Source: a virus. From it: a DNA stretch of 32,373 bases. Each line of letters begins with the position of its first letter. Position 1 is the first letter of the stretch. Location of the stretch: IMG/VR virus record IMGVR_UViG_3300025873_000022, positions 1 to 32,373 of that record; one strand, given 5' to 3'. The notes below the pieces were generated by a model. The model searched no databases. It was not told the origin of the DNA and saw only the letters and a program-made list of their open reading frames with translations. A program made the translations under genes and the position numbers. This document shows positions 1 through 8,983 of this stretch, piece after piece.

Positions 1-153
1 TCATCTGAACAACGTTCAAGGAGAACTTCACCACCACCACCCGCCAAAACATTTCCGTTCGGGTCAATAACCAAGGCGGGTGATTGGGTTCCAACATGAA
101 ATTCAATTGGACTTCCGTTTCGTTTCCATGAGTTTGCGTTGTTTCCAATAATT
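1..153. repeat. Left copy of 153-bp terminal direct repeat (circular join)
   Basis: These 153 bases match 32221-32373 except for one position (T at 27, C at 32247). Overlap in the reading frame across the join shows a circular molecule or concatemer rather than a coding duplication. It is a product of assembly of a circular or permuted genome or, less likely, a true short terminal repeat. Confidence 0.9.
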
Positions 154-3100
154 ATTCCATTCGGATTGTTTTGAATAATATTATTGTTTCCAATTACAAC
201 TCCATTTCGGTTTTTAATGTTATTCTCATTTCCAATATTAAAACTCTTTGACGTTAATGGATTCGTTGTTATTTGTCCCGTTGTGTCCACATAACTCCAT
301 TTCGAGTTGTTTGGATTGTCCGCTTGGCTTTGTTCAACGTTATAATTTGTTGGAGTCAATGGATTGTTCAATGTTAAATTACTTTGTTTTGAAATTTCCA
401 ACTTTCCGACATTTACAATTCCTAATTCAGAAGCAAAATTTCTCATCAATCTGACTTTATTTGAACCAACTTGTCCAATTCCGCTGTCATAACTTGGTCC
501 ATACTCTTGACCTAATCGTGAGTGCAGTTGTTTCCTTGGTTTTGCAAGGGACCATTCAAATAATTCAACTTTTGTCATTTGATTGCTTGCGGGTTTGTAG
601 TCAACAATTTTATTTATTATGTAATATGTCGGGGCTTCTGAATTTTCAATATAAATTAATTTTTGAAATTCCAAATCTGAAATGTCTTGCGCTGTTAAAT
701 GGAACCACGCTGTTTTGATTTTTGGACGTGTTATAAGGTTTTCAATATTACGTTCCCAAAACACCCTATAAAGACCCTCACATGTTGCGAATGTCGCGGG
801 TGTTGGTTGTGCCATGTTTGCCAAAACGTCTTGAAAATATAATTGTGGATAATATGCAATTGTTCCAACTGTTAAATCGCCGAAATATGTTTCGTCCTCA
901 TCACAATAAACACCCGCAAATGGATAGTAATTTAATTCGTCCGCTGCATTTGATGGATTCGTTTGCGCAAATCGCCATGTGTTTGCGTTTGTAAATCCGT
1001 CATTCAAGTTCAATGGAGTTTTCCCACCCCACAATAAAATTCTCGCAATGTGTTCGTCAATTTTGTCAGGATAGTCAGCATTTGAATATGTGGACCATAT
1101 TGTTGAATATTCGGAATGAATTACGGGAATAAAAGGTGCCTTTGACGTGTTGGTCGCAATAACTCGGTCGCGGAACATATATGTTGGCGCGTAATAATTT
1201 GACCCAATTATTTGGTCCTCATTCACAAATAATTCTCCTAAATCTAAAACCTCGGAACCCAACTCACAAATTTGCGCTTTCCTCCTGTTTCTTTCCTCAA
1301 CAAAACCATCACTCCCGTCATTCATATATGAAAAACAAAGGTTTCGTTTTAATGAATCATAAATATATTTTGACGATTGTTTTCGTCCCCAATCTAATTT
1401 GTCGGACCAATCAATTGCGGTCGCCGCCCCCTCAACAAAATTGTCGCGTGGTTCAACCTTAATTGTTTTTGTGATTTCATTAGCTGACCAATATAAATTG
1501 AACAATCCTGTTAACCCATTCAACCATTCCAATTGTGTAACGTCGCACGGCAATAAATTTGAAACCGACACGGAACCGCCGTCAACAATAGTTGGTGTCA
1601 GACCTCCATTCATTTCCATTCGCTTCAATCTGTATTGACATTGACATCGGCTTCGGATTCCCGAACCACCACCAAATTCCTCCCACCATTCATAATTCAT
1701 TTCCTCATAAACTTCTGTATAATAATACACATAATCTTTGTCGGACAATATTTCAATTGTAACTCCATTGAATGAAAGGTCTGCGAAAATATTTCCCACC
1801 GCTGACGTTGGCAAATTTCCATTGCAATAACCCCAAATATTCGAATTTGTTCCACCTGACGAATTCAAATATTTACAATCAGCGACAATTGGTTCAACTC
1901 TACCTGTGGAATCTTTATAATGCATAACATATTGAACCGCCTTATAACGAAAACCAACACTTTCACCCTCGTAACCACCACCCACAACAATGTTCCAACC
2001 ACAACCATAAGCATAACTATAATAAATGAAACCACTTTCATGAGACGCCACGTTAAACATTGGGTCTAATGTTTCATTTGTTCCTAGAATCACGGCGTCG
2101 TTATACATTTCAACCTGACACGCGCCGTTGAATTCATATTCACCCAAAAAATTGGTGTTGAATTTCGCGCCGTCTGGGAAATCCTCGGCGTGTGATGTTG
2201 TTGGTTGTGGTGGTGGTGCTGTTGTCCAATCTGGTATGCAACTCCAATCACTTCCAACCCAAGACCAACCACAAACAGGCAAATTGAAAACCCCTAATTG
2301 GTCGCCATTAGCTAATGGATAGTTCGAACCCGTTCCCGAACCCCAATACCAACCAAAATAAGAAGCGGGAGGAGAATTTCCTAAAAGTAAATTTACGTCA
2401 ATAGGTTGTGTCGTGAATCCTAATTGAGTGATTAAATTACTCGGGTCCGATGTCGGCGTTACAACTTGCAATTCATGCCAACAACCTTTGAAATTCGATG
2501 CGTGTCCTGTCCCTCGTAAGTCCCAAGGAATTTTCCAACCTGTTTCGGTTGACTCTTGTTCATATTCAAACGCATATTGTTCCAACATGCTCTCGTCATT
2601 TTCCCACGATTGTGCGGGCGTTGCAGAAATTAATTTGTGGAACCATTCTGTTTCCATAAAATCCGAGTCCAATGTGTAACCTTGCTTTGCCAAAATTACT
2701 TTCACCATGTCATAAATCCAAATCGCTGGCGCCATTTCCTCAAAGTGAACTTGGTTCCCATAAATCCATTTTCCTGTGTTTATTAACGGATAAACAACAT
2801 GTGTTCCATCACCACCAATCAGTTGTCCGCTGTTGTTATAGTCCCACGTCGCCATCACATTGTCCCGTGAGTATTGAATTATATTTGGAGTGTCTGCATA
2901 AAAGCCTCCCGCGTCGAAATCAATATCACACAAATTTAGTTTGTCAAGTGCGTTCACCCATTTATAATTGTCTCCAAATACAACACATTCATAATAGTCA
3001 GGAATTTCGTCAATTGCATGTCCTTTGATTTGAAACCCACCCTCCAAAACCAATATTCCGTCAACAAAAATCCTTGCTTTTTTTCCCTCAATATATTCAA

Positions 3101-3341
3101 ACGAATTATAAAATGAATCTGAAATTAAGAATTTCAAAATCTTATTATTGTTTGACGTTGCGGGAATTTGAAATGATTTTGAGAACGAACCTTTTGAGGA
3201 CGTCATGTCCATAACATCTTTTATTGAAAATGTTAATGCTAAAGGAAAATTTGACGCTTCATAAATGTCGAGTTCCCCTTGGACAGACGCGTCCGATGAG
3301 TCAATAACTTGAAATAATATATTTGGATTCTCTGTTGCCAT
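1..3341 (-). CDS. Tail hub / baseplate-fibre protein, N-terminal 1113 codons (gene continues at the right end of the window)
   Basis: This frame opens at ATG 3341 and runs off the left edge. Because the window is circular it continues from 32220 to a TAA at 32127, giving about 1144 residues. The N-terminus (residues about 1-130) carries a pattern I associate with large tail proteins of Bacteroidota siphophages: a beta-rich start, then SSKGSFSKSFQIPATSNNNK, which I take as a distal-tail/hub-like domain. Near residues 1033-1075 there are repeats of the type IGNxNxI followed by NGxxIGNN, resembling the left-handed beta-roll of trimeric adhesins, so the C-terminal part may be a trimeric host-contacting fibre. 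It lies between the 498-aa tail protein and the tape measure. The start has an A-rich leader and no Shine-Dalgarno. The tail role is inferred from size, position and motifs. Confidence 0.75.
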   Translation of the reverse strand, partial: MATENPNILFQVIDSSDASVQGELDIYEASNFPLALTFSIKDVMDMTSSKGSFSKSFQIPATSNNNKILKFLISDSFYNSFEYIEGKKARIFVDGILVLEGGFQIKGHAIDEIPDYYECVVFGDNYKWVNALDKLNLCDIDFDAGGFYADTPNIIQYSRDNVMATWDYNNSGQLIGGDGTHVVYPLINTGKWIYGNQVHFEEMAPAIWIYDMVKVILAKQGYTLDSDFMETEWFHKLISATPAQSWENDESMLEQYAFEYEQESTETGWKIPWDLRGTGHASNFKGCWHELQVVTPTSDPSNLITQLGFTTQPIDVNLLLGNSPPASYFGWYWGSGTGSNYPLANGDQLGVFNLPVCGWSWVGSDWSCIPDWTTAPPPQPTTSHAEDFPDGAKFNTNFLGEYEFNGACQVEMYNDAVILGTNETLDPMFNVASHESGFIYYSYAYGCGWNIVVGGGYEGESVGFRYKAVQYVMHYKDSTGRVEPIVADCKYLNSSGGTNSNIWGYCNGNLPTSAVGNIFADLSFNGVTIEILSDKDYVYYYTEVYEEMNYEWWEEFGGGSGIRSRCQCQYRLKRMEMNGGLTPTIVDGGSVSVSNLLPCDVTQLEWLNGLTGLFNLYWSANEITKTIKVEPRDNFVEGAATAIDWSDKLDWGRKQSSKYIYDSLKRNLCFSYMNDGSDGFVEERNRRKAQICELGSEVLDLGELFVNEDQIIGSNYYAPTYMFRDRVIATNTSKAPFIPVIHSEYSTIWSTYSNADYPDKIDEHIARILLWGGKTPLNLNDGFTNANTWRFAQTNPSNAADELNYYPFAGVYCDEDETYFGDLTVGTIAYYPQLYFQDVLANMAQPTPATFATCEGLYRVFWERNIENLITRPKIKTAWFHLTAQDISDLEFQKLIYIENSEAPTYYIINKIVDYKPASNQMTKVELFEWSLAKPRKQLHSRLGQEYGPSYDSGIGQVGSNKVRLMRNFASELGIVNVGKLEISKQSNLTLNNPLTPTNYNVEQSQADNPNNSKWSYVDTTGQITTNPLTSKSFNIGNENNIKNRNGVVIGNNNIIQNNPNGIIIGNNANSWKRNGSPIEFHVGTQSPALVIDPNGNVLAGGGGEVLLERCSD

Positions 3342-3358
3342 AATTTATTGGTTTTCAA

Positions 3359-4855
3359 TTACATACGACCCCATCGTTCGTCAACCGCATATTCATAATT
3401 GAACTCTATTGTCATGTAATTTTCTTTTGATTTTGTGTTTTTTATACTTTTTGATTTTATTAAAATTGGAACCCAAAAATCACATTCGTTCCAATCCTCG
3501 AATTCCGCCATGTCCCGCCATAACGGGGTCGGGTTGATTTTGCTGTCCACGTCCATGATTTTCATATAAACTTGTGCTGACGAACCAATCATTGAAAACC
3601 ATTTCGCTTCTCGTTGTGTTAAACTATGACTTTTAACTTGTCCTCGTTTTGATGTTTTGTTGGACCAATTATTTTTTCCATAAGCAAATAAATTATTTGG
3701 CAATTGCCAGACATCGTCCCCTCCACTGCTAGTTGCCAAAATTCTTTTTTGGAATTGCTGACGTGCAATCACAATACTTTCAACAGCTGTCCCGTCGCTT
3801 GTAAATGCGTCCCAACCTCCCAATTGATTTCTCCACATGAATCGTTTATAACCCATTCCCTTGCACGTTCTGTCAACCTTAATTCTAAAAGGTGCGGCAA
3901 TGTCATCGGAATAAACGCCACCACCAGACGCCGTTTCCGCGTCTAAATGAACATAATAATATGCAACATTGTCAAACTCTTGTTCAAACAAATTACCCTC
4001 GGCTGCATTTGGTATATTATAAGCAAATGTTGATTTTGGTCCACACATAAATGATTTCATTCCGTCCCTGTCTCCATCAACATAAAACAATCTAGTGTTC
4101 AACAGATTGTCAGATTTATCGTAAGTTAGCAAACGAATTCTTGCATAAATTGGGTCGGGGTGAACATACGTCCACAACCACGCACAATATGCAAAGTCCT
4201 CGTCCTCTTTCATTGTCGCACGATATTCATTTAAGAAACCAACCTCGACGCCTGCGCGGTTAGCATAACGCGGGACGTTATTTAATATAAATAAATATTG
4301 TCTGTCGGCAAATAGTGAGTCAAAAGCTAATTCAAAATTTCCCCAATTCCCAACCATTCTTTTGAAATTCCAATCAATCTGTTGAACACCCTCATGTCCT
4401 GTAAAGTTGTTGGACGTTGTTTCGTCTGGGTCCAAAACAATCAATCCTGTTGCTGCGTCTAAATATTCGCGTTGAACAATAACTCGGAACAATCTGTTTC
4501 CTTTATATTCCCAATCAACCATTGTGCCTGTAATATATCGGTCGTCTGACCCTTTTGCGGGACAATTAGCAAGTGTGTAAATACTATACAAATGCGCGTC
4601 TGTATACGGATTTATAACGTCCTCAATGTTAATATAAAAGCTCCCCGCCGAATTCAACCGCGACGCGGCTCTCATTTTCCCACCAACATCAACCCAAGTT
4701 GAGGCGGGTGTCATTGCGGGTCCGTTCCAAACTTGAACTTGAACCACCACATTCAATGTGTCTGCGGAACCCTCTGTCATATTAAGCACTACTGGCAACA
4801 AAGATGAATTTATTGAATAGCTGTCTGGTTGTGTTGAAATCGTTACGAACGCCAT
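3359..4855 (-). CDS. Large tail structural protein (498 aa), probable distal tail/baseplate component
   Basis: An intact 498-residue frame with an A-rich leader before its ATG. It is mostly beta-type sequence rich in aromatic residues and glycine, with no transmembrane segment or signal peptide. I recognise no catalytic motif. It lies 17 bp upstream (in transcription) of the hub/fibre gene and 12 bp downstream of a neck-type protein, so it almost certainly belongs to the tail. Position and composition fit a distal tail or baseplate wedge protein. A minor tail-tube-like protein is an alternative. The specific role is inferred and the fold would need structure prediction. Confidence 0.6.
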   Translation of the reverse strand: MAFVTISTQPDSYSINSSLLPVVLNMTEGSADTLNVVVQVQVWNGPAMTPASTWVDVGGKMRAASRLNSAGSFYINIEDVINPYTDAHLYSIYTLANCPAKGSDDRYITGTMVDWEYKGNRLFRVIVQREYLDAATGLIVLDPDETTSNNFTGHEGVQQIDWNFKRMVGNWGNFELAFDSLFADRQYLFILNNVPRYANRAGVEVGFLNEYRATMKEDEDFAYCAWLWTYVHPDPIYARIRLLTYDKSDNLLNTRLFYVDGDRDGMKSFMCGPKSTFAYNIPNAAEGNLFEQEFDNVAYYYVHLDAETASGGGVYSDDIAAPFRIKVDRTCKGMGYKRFMWRNQLGGWDAFTSDGTAVESIVIARQQFQKRILATSSGGDDVWQLPNNLFAYGKNNWSNKTSKRGQVKSHSLTQREAKWFSMIGSSAQVYMKIMDVDSKINPTPLWRDMAEFEDWNECDFWVPILIKSKSIKNTKSKENYMTIEFNYEYAVDERWGRM

Positions 4856-4867
4856 TGTTTTATTTTT

Positions 4868-5398
4868 TTAGATTGTTATTAATTGTGCTTTTGGAATTGA
4901 ACCCATAATCATTGTTTCAATTTGTTTATTATATACCTGACCAATTTTTTGGATTTGTTCATTAACTTCATTTTGTGTTCGTCTGATAAATCCAAGTTTG
5001 TTTTTGTCCATTGGATTCCCAAGTCCCCACCCTTTGCCTTTTGAGGTTTGTTTTGTTGCGATAGCAAATGCAATTCCTTTTATAACATTGTTGTCGCTTG
5101 AAACACCTTTGATTTTCAACCAACGAATTAATCCTTGAATATATTTTGAATTCTGTGCTCCCGTTCGTGCTCCCGCTGTAAATGGAATGTTGGACGCGGG
5201 CACTCCATACTCAACGACGTCCCAATAGTCCAAACCCCTAATTGAAACAAACAACCCAAATTCTGTTGGTTGTTGAATTGTTGCGGTGAATGAATTTATT
5301 AAAGCACCCGACGCGTTTCTTTGCAATCGAATTAATTCCATTCCCCACAAAATCATAATTTGGTCCGCCATTTGATTTATTAATTTAAGGTCAAGCAT
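4868..5398 (-). CDS. Neck / head-tail joining protein (HK97 gp10-like, 176 aa)
   Basis: The protein has a short N-terminal helix followed by the stretch VVEYGVP...PFTAGARTGAQNSKYIQGLIRWLK. This resembles small neck proteins of the gp10 type, where a conserved Y/E-G loop and a GxxTGxxS-Y-I motif precede a long helix. Its 176 residues are near the usual 120-180. The start overlaps the end of the preceding gene by 19 bp, which suggests translational coupling. Next to a tail-terminator-like gene and ahead of the large tail proteins, it probably forms part of the head-tail connector or tail completion complex. Sub-function is uncertain. Confidence 0.5.
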   Translation of the reverse strand: MLDLKLINQMADQIMILWGMELIRLQRNASGALINSFTATIQQPTEFGLFVSIRGLDYWDVVEYGVPASNIPFTAGARTGAQNSKYIQGLIRWLKIKGVSSDNNVIKGIAFAIATKQTSKGKGWGLGNPMDKNKLGFIRRTQNEVNEQIQKIGQVYNKQIETMIMGSIPKAQLITI

Positions 5399-5874
5399 GT
5401 TCGATATGTTTGTAAGTTAAAATTAAATTGACACACAAATAAAGCGTCGTTCGCCGCGTCTTTGCTTCTGGTTATTGAAATTGCTGGCGAAGCTAAAACA
5501 CAAACGTTTGCACCCAATGTGTTCAATACATTTTCCAACCACACATAAAAACAATTTTCAATGTCGTCCCATAATTGTGTGATATATTCAGGGGTTTGAG
5601 AATAAGCTGTTGACGGAACATAATTATAAATTTGAATCGTATAACTTGACGATTGAATTCCATAATTTTTCTCGTAGTTTGTTGCTTCAATTGTTGAGGT
5701 TGGTGGGTTCACAATCATTAATGGCAACGTTTTATTATGAATGTCGTTGACTTCATTTGACCAACCAAAATAAAATCCATTGTTTGCCGCTTGTGCCTCA
5801 TCACACTTGAACGATGTCCATTGAGTTTTCATTTCACCAACGATTGATTGTAAGTTTGAAAGGTTATTCGCCAT
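5380..5874 (-). CDS. Tail terminator / tail completion-like protein (164 aa)
   Basis: A 164-residue protein with an N-terminal helix, a central beta region (PLMIVNPPTSTIE, SYTIQIYNYVPST) and a C-terminal strand-rich part, which is the general outline of tail terminator proteins (gpU-like). No membrane segment or enzyme motif is visible. It sits between the tail assembly chaperone and the gp10-like neck protein and overlaps the latter by 19 bp. In other siphophages the terminator lies close to these genes. The assignment rests on size, position and secondary-structure pattern and is therefore tentative. Confidence 0.4.
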   Translation of the reverse strand: MANNLSNLQSIVGEMKTQWTSFKCDEAQAANNGFYFGWSNEVNDIHNKTLPLMIVNPPTSTIEATNYEKNYGIQSSSYTIQIYNYVPSTAYSQTPEYITQLWDDIENCFYVWLENVLNTLGANVCVLASPAISITRSKDAANDALFVCQFNFNLQTYRTCLTLN

Positions 5875-5894
5875 TTTGTTTTTGTTTTATATTT

Positions 5895-6107
5895 TTATTT
5901 TGTTCTCATTTTCGATTTCGCTTCATTCTCAATTCCCTCCCGAACTGCATTTTCATATTCATTGCACGCCGATGTCCAACTAATATAAGTAAACACCTCA
6001 TAAACATTTTGTCGTTTAACAGAATTAATTGCGTTCAATGGTTGTTCTGTGAACAATCCACTTTTTGCAACGTCATATAAAGTATTTAACCACCCATAAC
6101 CCTCCAT
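5895..6107 (-). CDS. Tail assembly chaperone extension (T part): -1 frameshift product or separately started 70-aa protein
   Basis: This frame is the -1 frame relative to the upstream 225-aa gene. It is open without a stop from before the ten-T run at 6204-6213 down to 5895. A -1 slip on T TTT TTT (6212-6206) would join 193 codons of the upstream gene to 103 codons here, giving a protein of about 296 aa. Alternatively, an ATG at 6107 overlaps the upstream stop (TAATG) and would give a stand-alone 70-aa protein by coupled re-initiation. The sequence is helical, with EGYGWLNTLYDVA and VYEVFTYISW. Siphophage chaperones commonly make such short/long pairs, so I favour frameshifting, but re-initiation is not excluded. 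Confidence 0.6.
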   Translation of the reverse strand: MEGYGWLNTLYDVAKSGLFTEQPLNAINSVKRQNVYEVFTYISWTSACNEYENAVREGIENEAKSKMRTK

Positions 6108-6784
6108 TATATTCCAATTTCCCGTGGCGTGTCTGTCTGAAATTCTGTTCCCCTCTTTGAAAACGTTTTCAAATTTTGTTGCAATTGTTCCGTTGCATTT
6201 GTCAAAAAAAAAACAAAGTCCCAAACAATATTCATTGGCAATTCCTGAAATAATCGTGCTCGTTTCATTATGAGTTTTTCATTATAGTCCTCGTCTTGGT
6301 CTTTTGTTTTACAAAGAATCGCCATTTGTTCTGGGACAACAGCAAATCTCCCTCCATCTTTTTTCCCACTCAACATATTTAATTGCGCGCTTTCAATATA
6401 ATCACCGAATGTTGTTTGTTTGAAATCAATCGTTGGGAAATAATATGTTTCATTCTTAAATTTGAATGAGGGTTTTTCTGAAAATGTTTCTTTGTGTTTT
6501 ATGTCATTCAGAAATTTCAACATGAATTCGAGACACTCCTCAATCTGATATGAGGGACAACGTTTAATCATTGATGTTTCGCAGTTTGTTAAATAAGCAA
6601 AACATTCAAGGTTTGAGTTTATTGCGTTCACCTCGTTTTCCTCCTTTGTTTTTTCCGCCATCAATTCCTCTGTGACTTGGTGTTCATTAATAATATGAAC
6701 AATTTTCGCATATTGTTTCACACTTAATTCGGACCATTGATTCGGGAGTTTTACTTTTTTCTTTCCAACTTTCAAATTAATCAT
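6107..6784 (-). CDS. Tail assembly chaperone (G-type, 225 aa)
   Basis: A 225-residue, mainly helical protein beginning MINLKVGKKKVKLPNQWSEL, a type of start (short beta hairpin, then a helical domain) that I associate with tail assembly chaperones of Bacteroidota phages. The gene overlaps the next frame, contains a ten-T slippery run 33 codons before its stop, and lies in the tail block. These chaperones bind the tape measure and promote tail tube polymerisation around it. The start overlaps the upstream gene by 8 bp. The role is inferred mainly from the frameshift architecture and position, because the tape measure is several genes away rather than adjacent. Confidence 0.5.
   Translation of the reverse strand: MINLKVGKKKVKLPNQWSELSVKQYAKIVHIINEHQVTEELMAEKTKEENEVNAINSNLECFAYLTNCETSMIKRCPSYQIEECLEFMLKFLNDIKHKETFSEKPSFKFKNETYYFPTIDFKQTTFGDYIESAQLNMLSGKKDGGRFAVVPEQMAILCKTKDQDEDYNEKLIMKRARLFQELPMNIVWDFVFFLTNATEQLQQNLKTFSKRGTEFQTDTPREIGI
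6203..6214 (-). promoter_or_regulatory. Candidate -1 ribosomal frameshift slippery site (G, ten T, G)
   Basis: On the coding strand the bases are G followed by ten T and G, read in frame as GTT TTT TTT TTG. The heptamer T TTT TTT (6212-6206) lets both tRNAs re-pair after a -1 slip. The -1 frame is open on both sides and continues 103 codons beyond. This is where programmed frameshifts occur in tail chaperone genes of lambda-like phages. A homopolymer this long can also give transcriptional slippage with the same outcome. I did not identify a clear downstream pseudoknot. Confidence 0.55.
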
Positions 6785-7211
6785 TGTGTTGTTTTTTTAG
6801 TTTTGTTTTTTTTAATTGTTCGCGTTCCATTTCGTTTTGATGTTTAATTAACATGTCATCAAGGTTCAAAATTGTGTCCGACATGTCGGCGTAAAGTTGC
6901 CGAATGTCCTCATTTATTTCTGTAATATTGTCCGTGTTTTTTAATGCTGTAGCAAAACCCATTGAACCAAACAACAAAAAATTTGGCAACATGAAAACCC
7001 ATTCTGTGTAATGAATCGTTTCGTTATTCTCAATGTCTTTGCCAAGTTCATTATGTAAACGGATAGCTTCTGTTTTCAATGGTTTGAACATTTTCCATTT
7101 TTCCGCAGGTTCGCATTCCGTTACATTATAAACAAACTCATCAACCATTGCCAAATAATTTGTCAGGATTGATTTATGTTTTTTGTTTATTGTTTTCAAA
7201 AATTTTCCCAT
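6777..7211 (-). CDS. Unknown tail-block protein (144 aa)
   Basis: I take ATG 7211 as the start because it has an A-rich leader and a TACTTTTG box just upstream; an in-frame TTG at 7265 directly follows the TerL stop and is unlikely. The 144-residue protein is largely helical, with a hydrophobic stretch (EWVFMLPNFLLFGSMGFATAL, about residues 68-88) and a charged lysine-rich C-terminus. The hydrophobic stretch could be a membrane segment or a buried helix. I do not recognise a family. It sits between TerL and the tail assembly chaperone and overlaps the latter by 8 bp, so a tail assembly role is possible. Confidence 0.6.
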   Translation of the reverse strand: MGKFLKTINKKHKSILTNYLAMVDEFVYNVTECEPAEKWKMFKPLKTEAIRLHNELGKDIENNETIHYTEWVFMLPNFLLFGSMGFATALKNTDNITEINEDIRQLYADMSDTILNLDDMLIKHQNEMEREQLKKTKLKKQHND

Positions 7212-7218
7212 AATTTCA

Positions 7219-7226
7219 CAAAAGTA
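7219..7226 (-). promoter_or_regulatory. Candidate late promoter -7 box (TACTTTTG) between TerL and the tail block
   Basis: The coding-strand octamer TACTTTTG fits the Bacteroidota consensus TAnnTTTG and is identical to the box upstream of the small terminase gene. It lies in the 55-bp gap after TerL, with 7 nt between the box and ATG 7211. No clear -33 TTG is present at the usual spacing, so this is only a candidate. Confidence 0.35.
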
Positions 7227-7266
7227 ATATTTTTTTTCTTTGCCGCTTCGCAGTTTCTTTCGCAAC

Positions 7267-8577
7267 TTATTTGAAATAGACGATTTGGGACTTGCTTAAT
7301 TCAAAAAATTCCCTCATTATAATTGCGTCCGACAAGTCAGGTGAACGCCCCAACATTGATTTGATTTGTTCTTTTGGAGTGAGGGACAATTTGTTTTCTT
7401 TGTCAATGTCATGTTGTTTACATATTTCGAATTCATTTATTATTTCCTGTCTCATTGTTGGGTCGGAACAATTAATGAACACCTGTCCTTTTTTTACACG
7501 TTCCGCAAATTTATAATAACATTGAGTTTTTAAGTTTTTATAATTCTCATTCCTTAACGCCCTAGAATTATTAACGAATGATTTTATTCCTTTCAATATG
7601 TCAGGAATTGCACCACCAACCCCGTCCGAATCTGTTATAATATTTGAACGTGAAATCAGATTGTCATTCGCAATCCTTTGAACGTTGTCCGCCAATTCTG
7701 TCAATGTGTTTTTGTCCCATGTGAATATTTGTTCACATCGGAATCCTGACCACACACAAACGACACTCTTGTCCCGTCCGAATCTGGCAACATCAACCGA
7801 CATAAACTTTTGTCCTGTCATAACATAATCGTTTGTAAACATATCGTTCAATGAATCCACATCAAACAATCTGGTTTGGTCGTCGCTATATTCCCAATCA
7901 CCATAAAGCAAACGTCTTTGTGTCAACATGTCTGTTTGTTTTAATTGTTCAATGTAGTGTTTGGAAATGTTTGGATTGTCAGTAACTAACGATTGAATGA
8001 ACCTGTGATTTGGTTGCAATGTTTTTGATTTGTGTTTCTTATAAAACTGCGTGTAAATCCAACCAATGGACGGATTGCACGTCATAAGTATTTTTGGAAT
8101 GAGATTGTTTTCGTCTAACCTATAACGAATTCGTGATTGCAAAATGTTATATGCTATTGGTGTGATTTCTGCACACTCGTCAATGAAACAGCCTGAAATT
8201 TCAAGTGAACCAAGGGCGTCGAACTGCGGGTCCGAGGGAAATCTGAAAAGGTCTTTCAATAAAATTTCTGATTGTGAATGATGGAGTGTGATTAATGATT
8301 TTGTTTCGTTATAAGTATAATCAACATTTGCTTTCAATCCTTGCATTGAACACACCTCAAAGAATGATTGGAGTGTTGTCTCTTTCAAAATTTTCAAACG
8401 TGAACGACCAATCACCCAACGTGTCTTTTTATATTTCAACGCTGATTTCAATATCCAATAAACTCCCAACATTGATTTGCCTCCTCCCGCTCCGCCGCCA
8501 TACAATAAAACGTTGGTTGTCCTGTCCTCCAATATGTCAATCGCCTGTGTTTGTTTTTTCGATAGCTTCATGGTCAT
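7267..8577 (-). CDS. terL: Terminase large subunit (436 aa)
   Basis: This is the DNA packaging motor: the ATPase pumps DNA into the prohead and the nuclease cuts the concatemer. Walker A GGGAGGGKS is at residues 27-35, with K34 contacting phosphate. Walker B plus catalytic acid FIDEC is at 131-135, and the coupling motif TCNPS at 166-170. The RNase H-like nuclease shows D262 (SVDVARFGRDKS), the D316/D318 cluster (TDSDGVGG) and D417 (LSDAIIM). The length of 436 aa is normal. The start overlaps the small subunit gene by 41 bp; the first ATG (8577) and a second ATG two codons later are both possible. I cannot tell cos from headful packaging from the sequence. Confidence 0.95.
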   Translation of the reverse strand: MTMKLSKKQTQAIDILEDRTTNVLLYGGGAGGGKSMLGVYWILKSALKYKKTRWVIGRSRLKILKETTLQSFFEVCSMQGLKANVDYTYNETKSLITLHHSQSEILLKDLFRFPSDPQFDALGSLEISGCFIDECAEITPIAYNILQSRIRYRLDENNLIPKILMTCNPSIGWIYTQFYKKHKSKTLQPNHRFIQSLVTDNPNISKHYIEQLKQTDMLTQRRLLYGDWEYSDDQTRLFDVDSLNDMFTNDYVMTGQKFMSVDVARFGRDKSVVCVWSGFRCEQIFTWDKNTLTELADNVQRIANDNLISRSNIITDSDGVGGAIPDILKGIKSFVNNSRALRNENYKNLKTQCYYKFAERVKKGQVFINCSDPTMRQEIINEFEICKQHDIDKENKLSLTPKEQIKSMLGRSPDLSDAIIMREFFELSKSQIVYFK

Positions 8578-8968
8578 AAGATTTAGTTTCTTTCCAAACC
8601 AATGGACTTCCGTCCGAACCTGTTATTTCCTGTCGTTCAACATAACCACGATTTTTCCCTTTACATTTCAAATAAAAGAGAATTGTCGGAACGTTCCCGT
8701 CTTTAATTAGTTTCCACATTTCCGCCTCGCATATATCCAACGCCGCTTCCTGAATATCGTTAACACTTGTTTTGAAATCAATGTCGCCGTTATACCATCT
8801 GTAATATGTTGAACGATTGCATTCCGCAAAATGACACGCCAACGTTACATTTCCCATGTTTTGTTCAAGGTGTTTCAATAATACACTCTTTGTGATTTTG
8901 GTTCTGGTCTGTTCCTTTTTTATATGTGCCCCATTTTGTTTCATTTTTTTAGTTAAATTATTTGACAT
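8537..8968 (-). CDS. terS: Terminase small subunit (143 aa)
   Basis: A 143-residue protein directly upstream of and overlapping TerL. The N-terminal basic part contains a helix-turn-helix (residues about 28-62: LLKHLEQNMGNVTLACHFAE followed by CNRSTYYRWYNGD). A helical central region and a charged C-terminal tail follow (EKTNTGD end). Small terminases recognise the packaging site with such an HTH, form a ring and activate TerL. The gene begins 15 nt after a TACTTTTG promoter-like box, which suggests it heads the late transcript. The HTH and its synteny make the call firm; sequence similarity to any particular phage was not checked. Confidence 0.85.
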   Translation of the reverse strand: MSNNLTKKMKQNGAHIKKEQTRTKITKSVLLKHLEQNMGNVTLACHFAECNRSTYYRWYNGDIDFKTSVNDIQEAALDICEAEMWKLIKDGNVPTILFYLKCKGKNRGYVERQEITGSDGSPLVWKETKSYDHEAIEKTNTGD

Positions 8969-8983
8969 GATATTATTTTTTTA

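Noticed and set aside
1-153. Physical terminal repeat of the virion
   Set aside because: The repeat is in the middle of a gene whose frame closes across the join; assembly of a circular or permuted genome is simpler.
248-3028. Several plus-strand open frames over the hub gene
   Set aside because: They lie opposite a continuous coding frame, lack the A-rich start context and look like shadows in composition.
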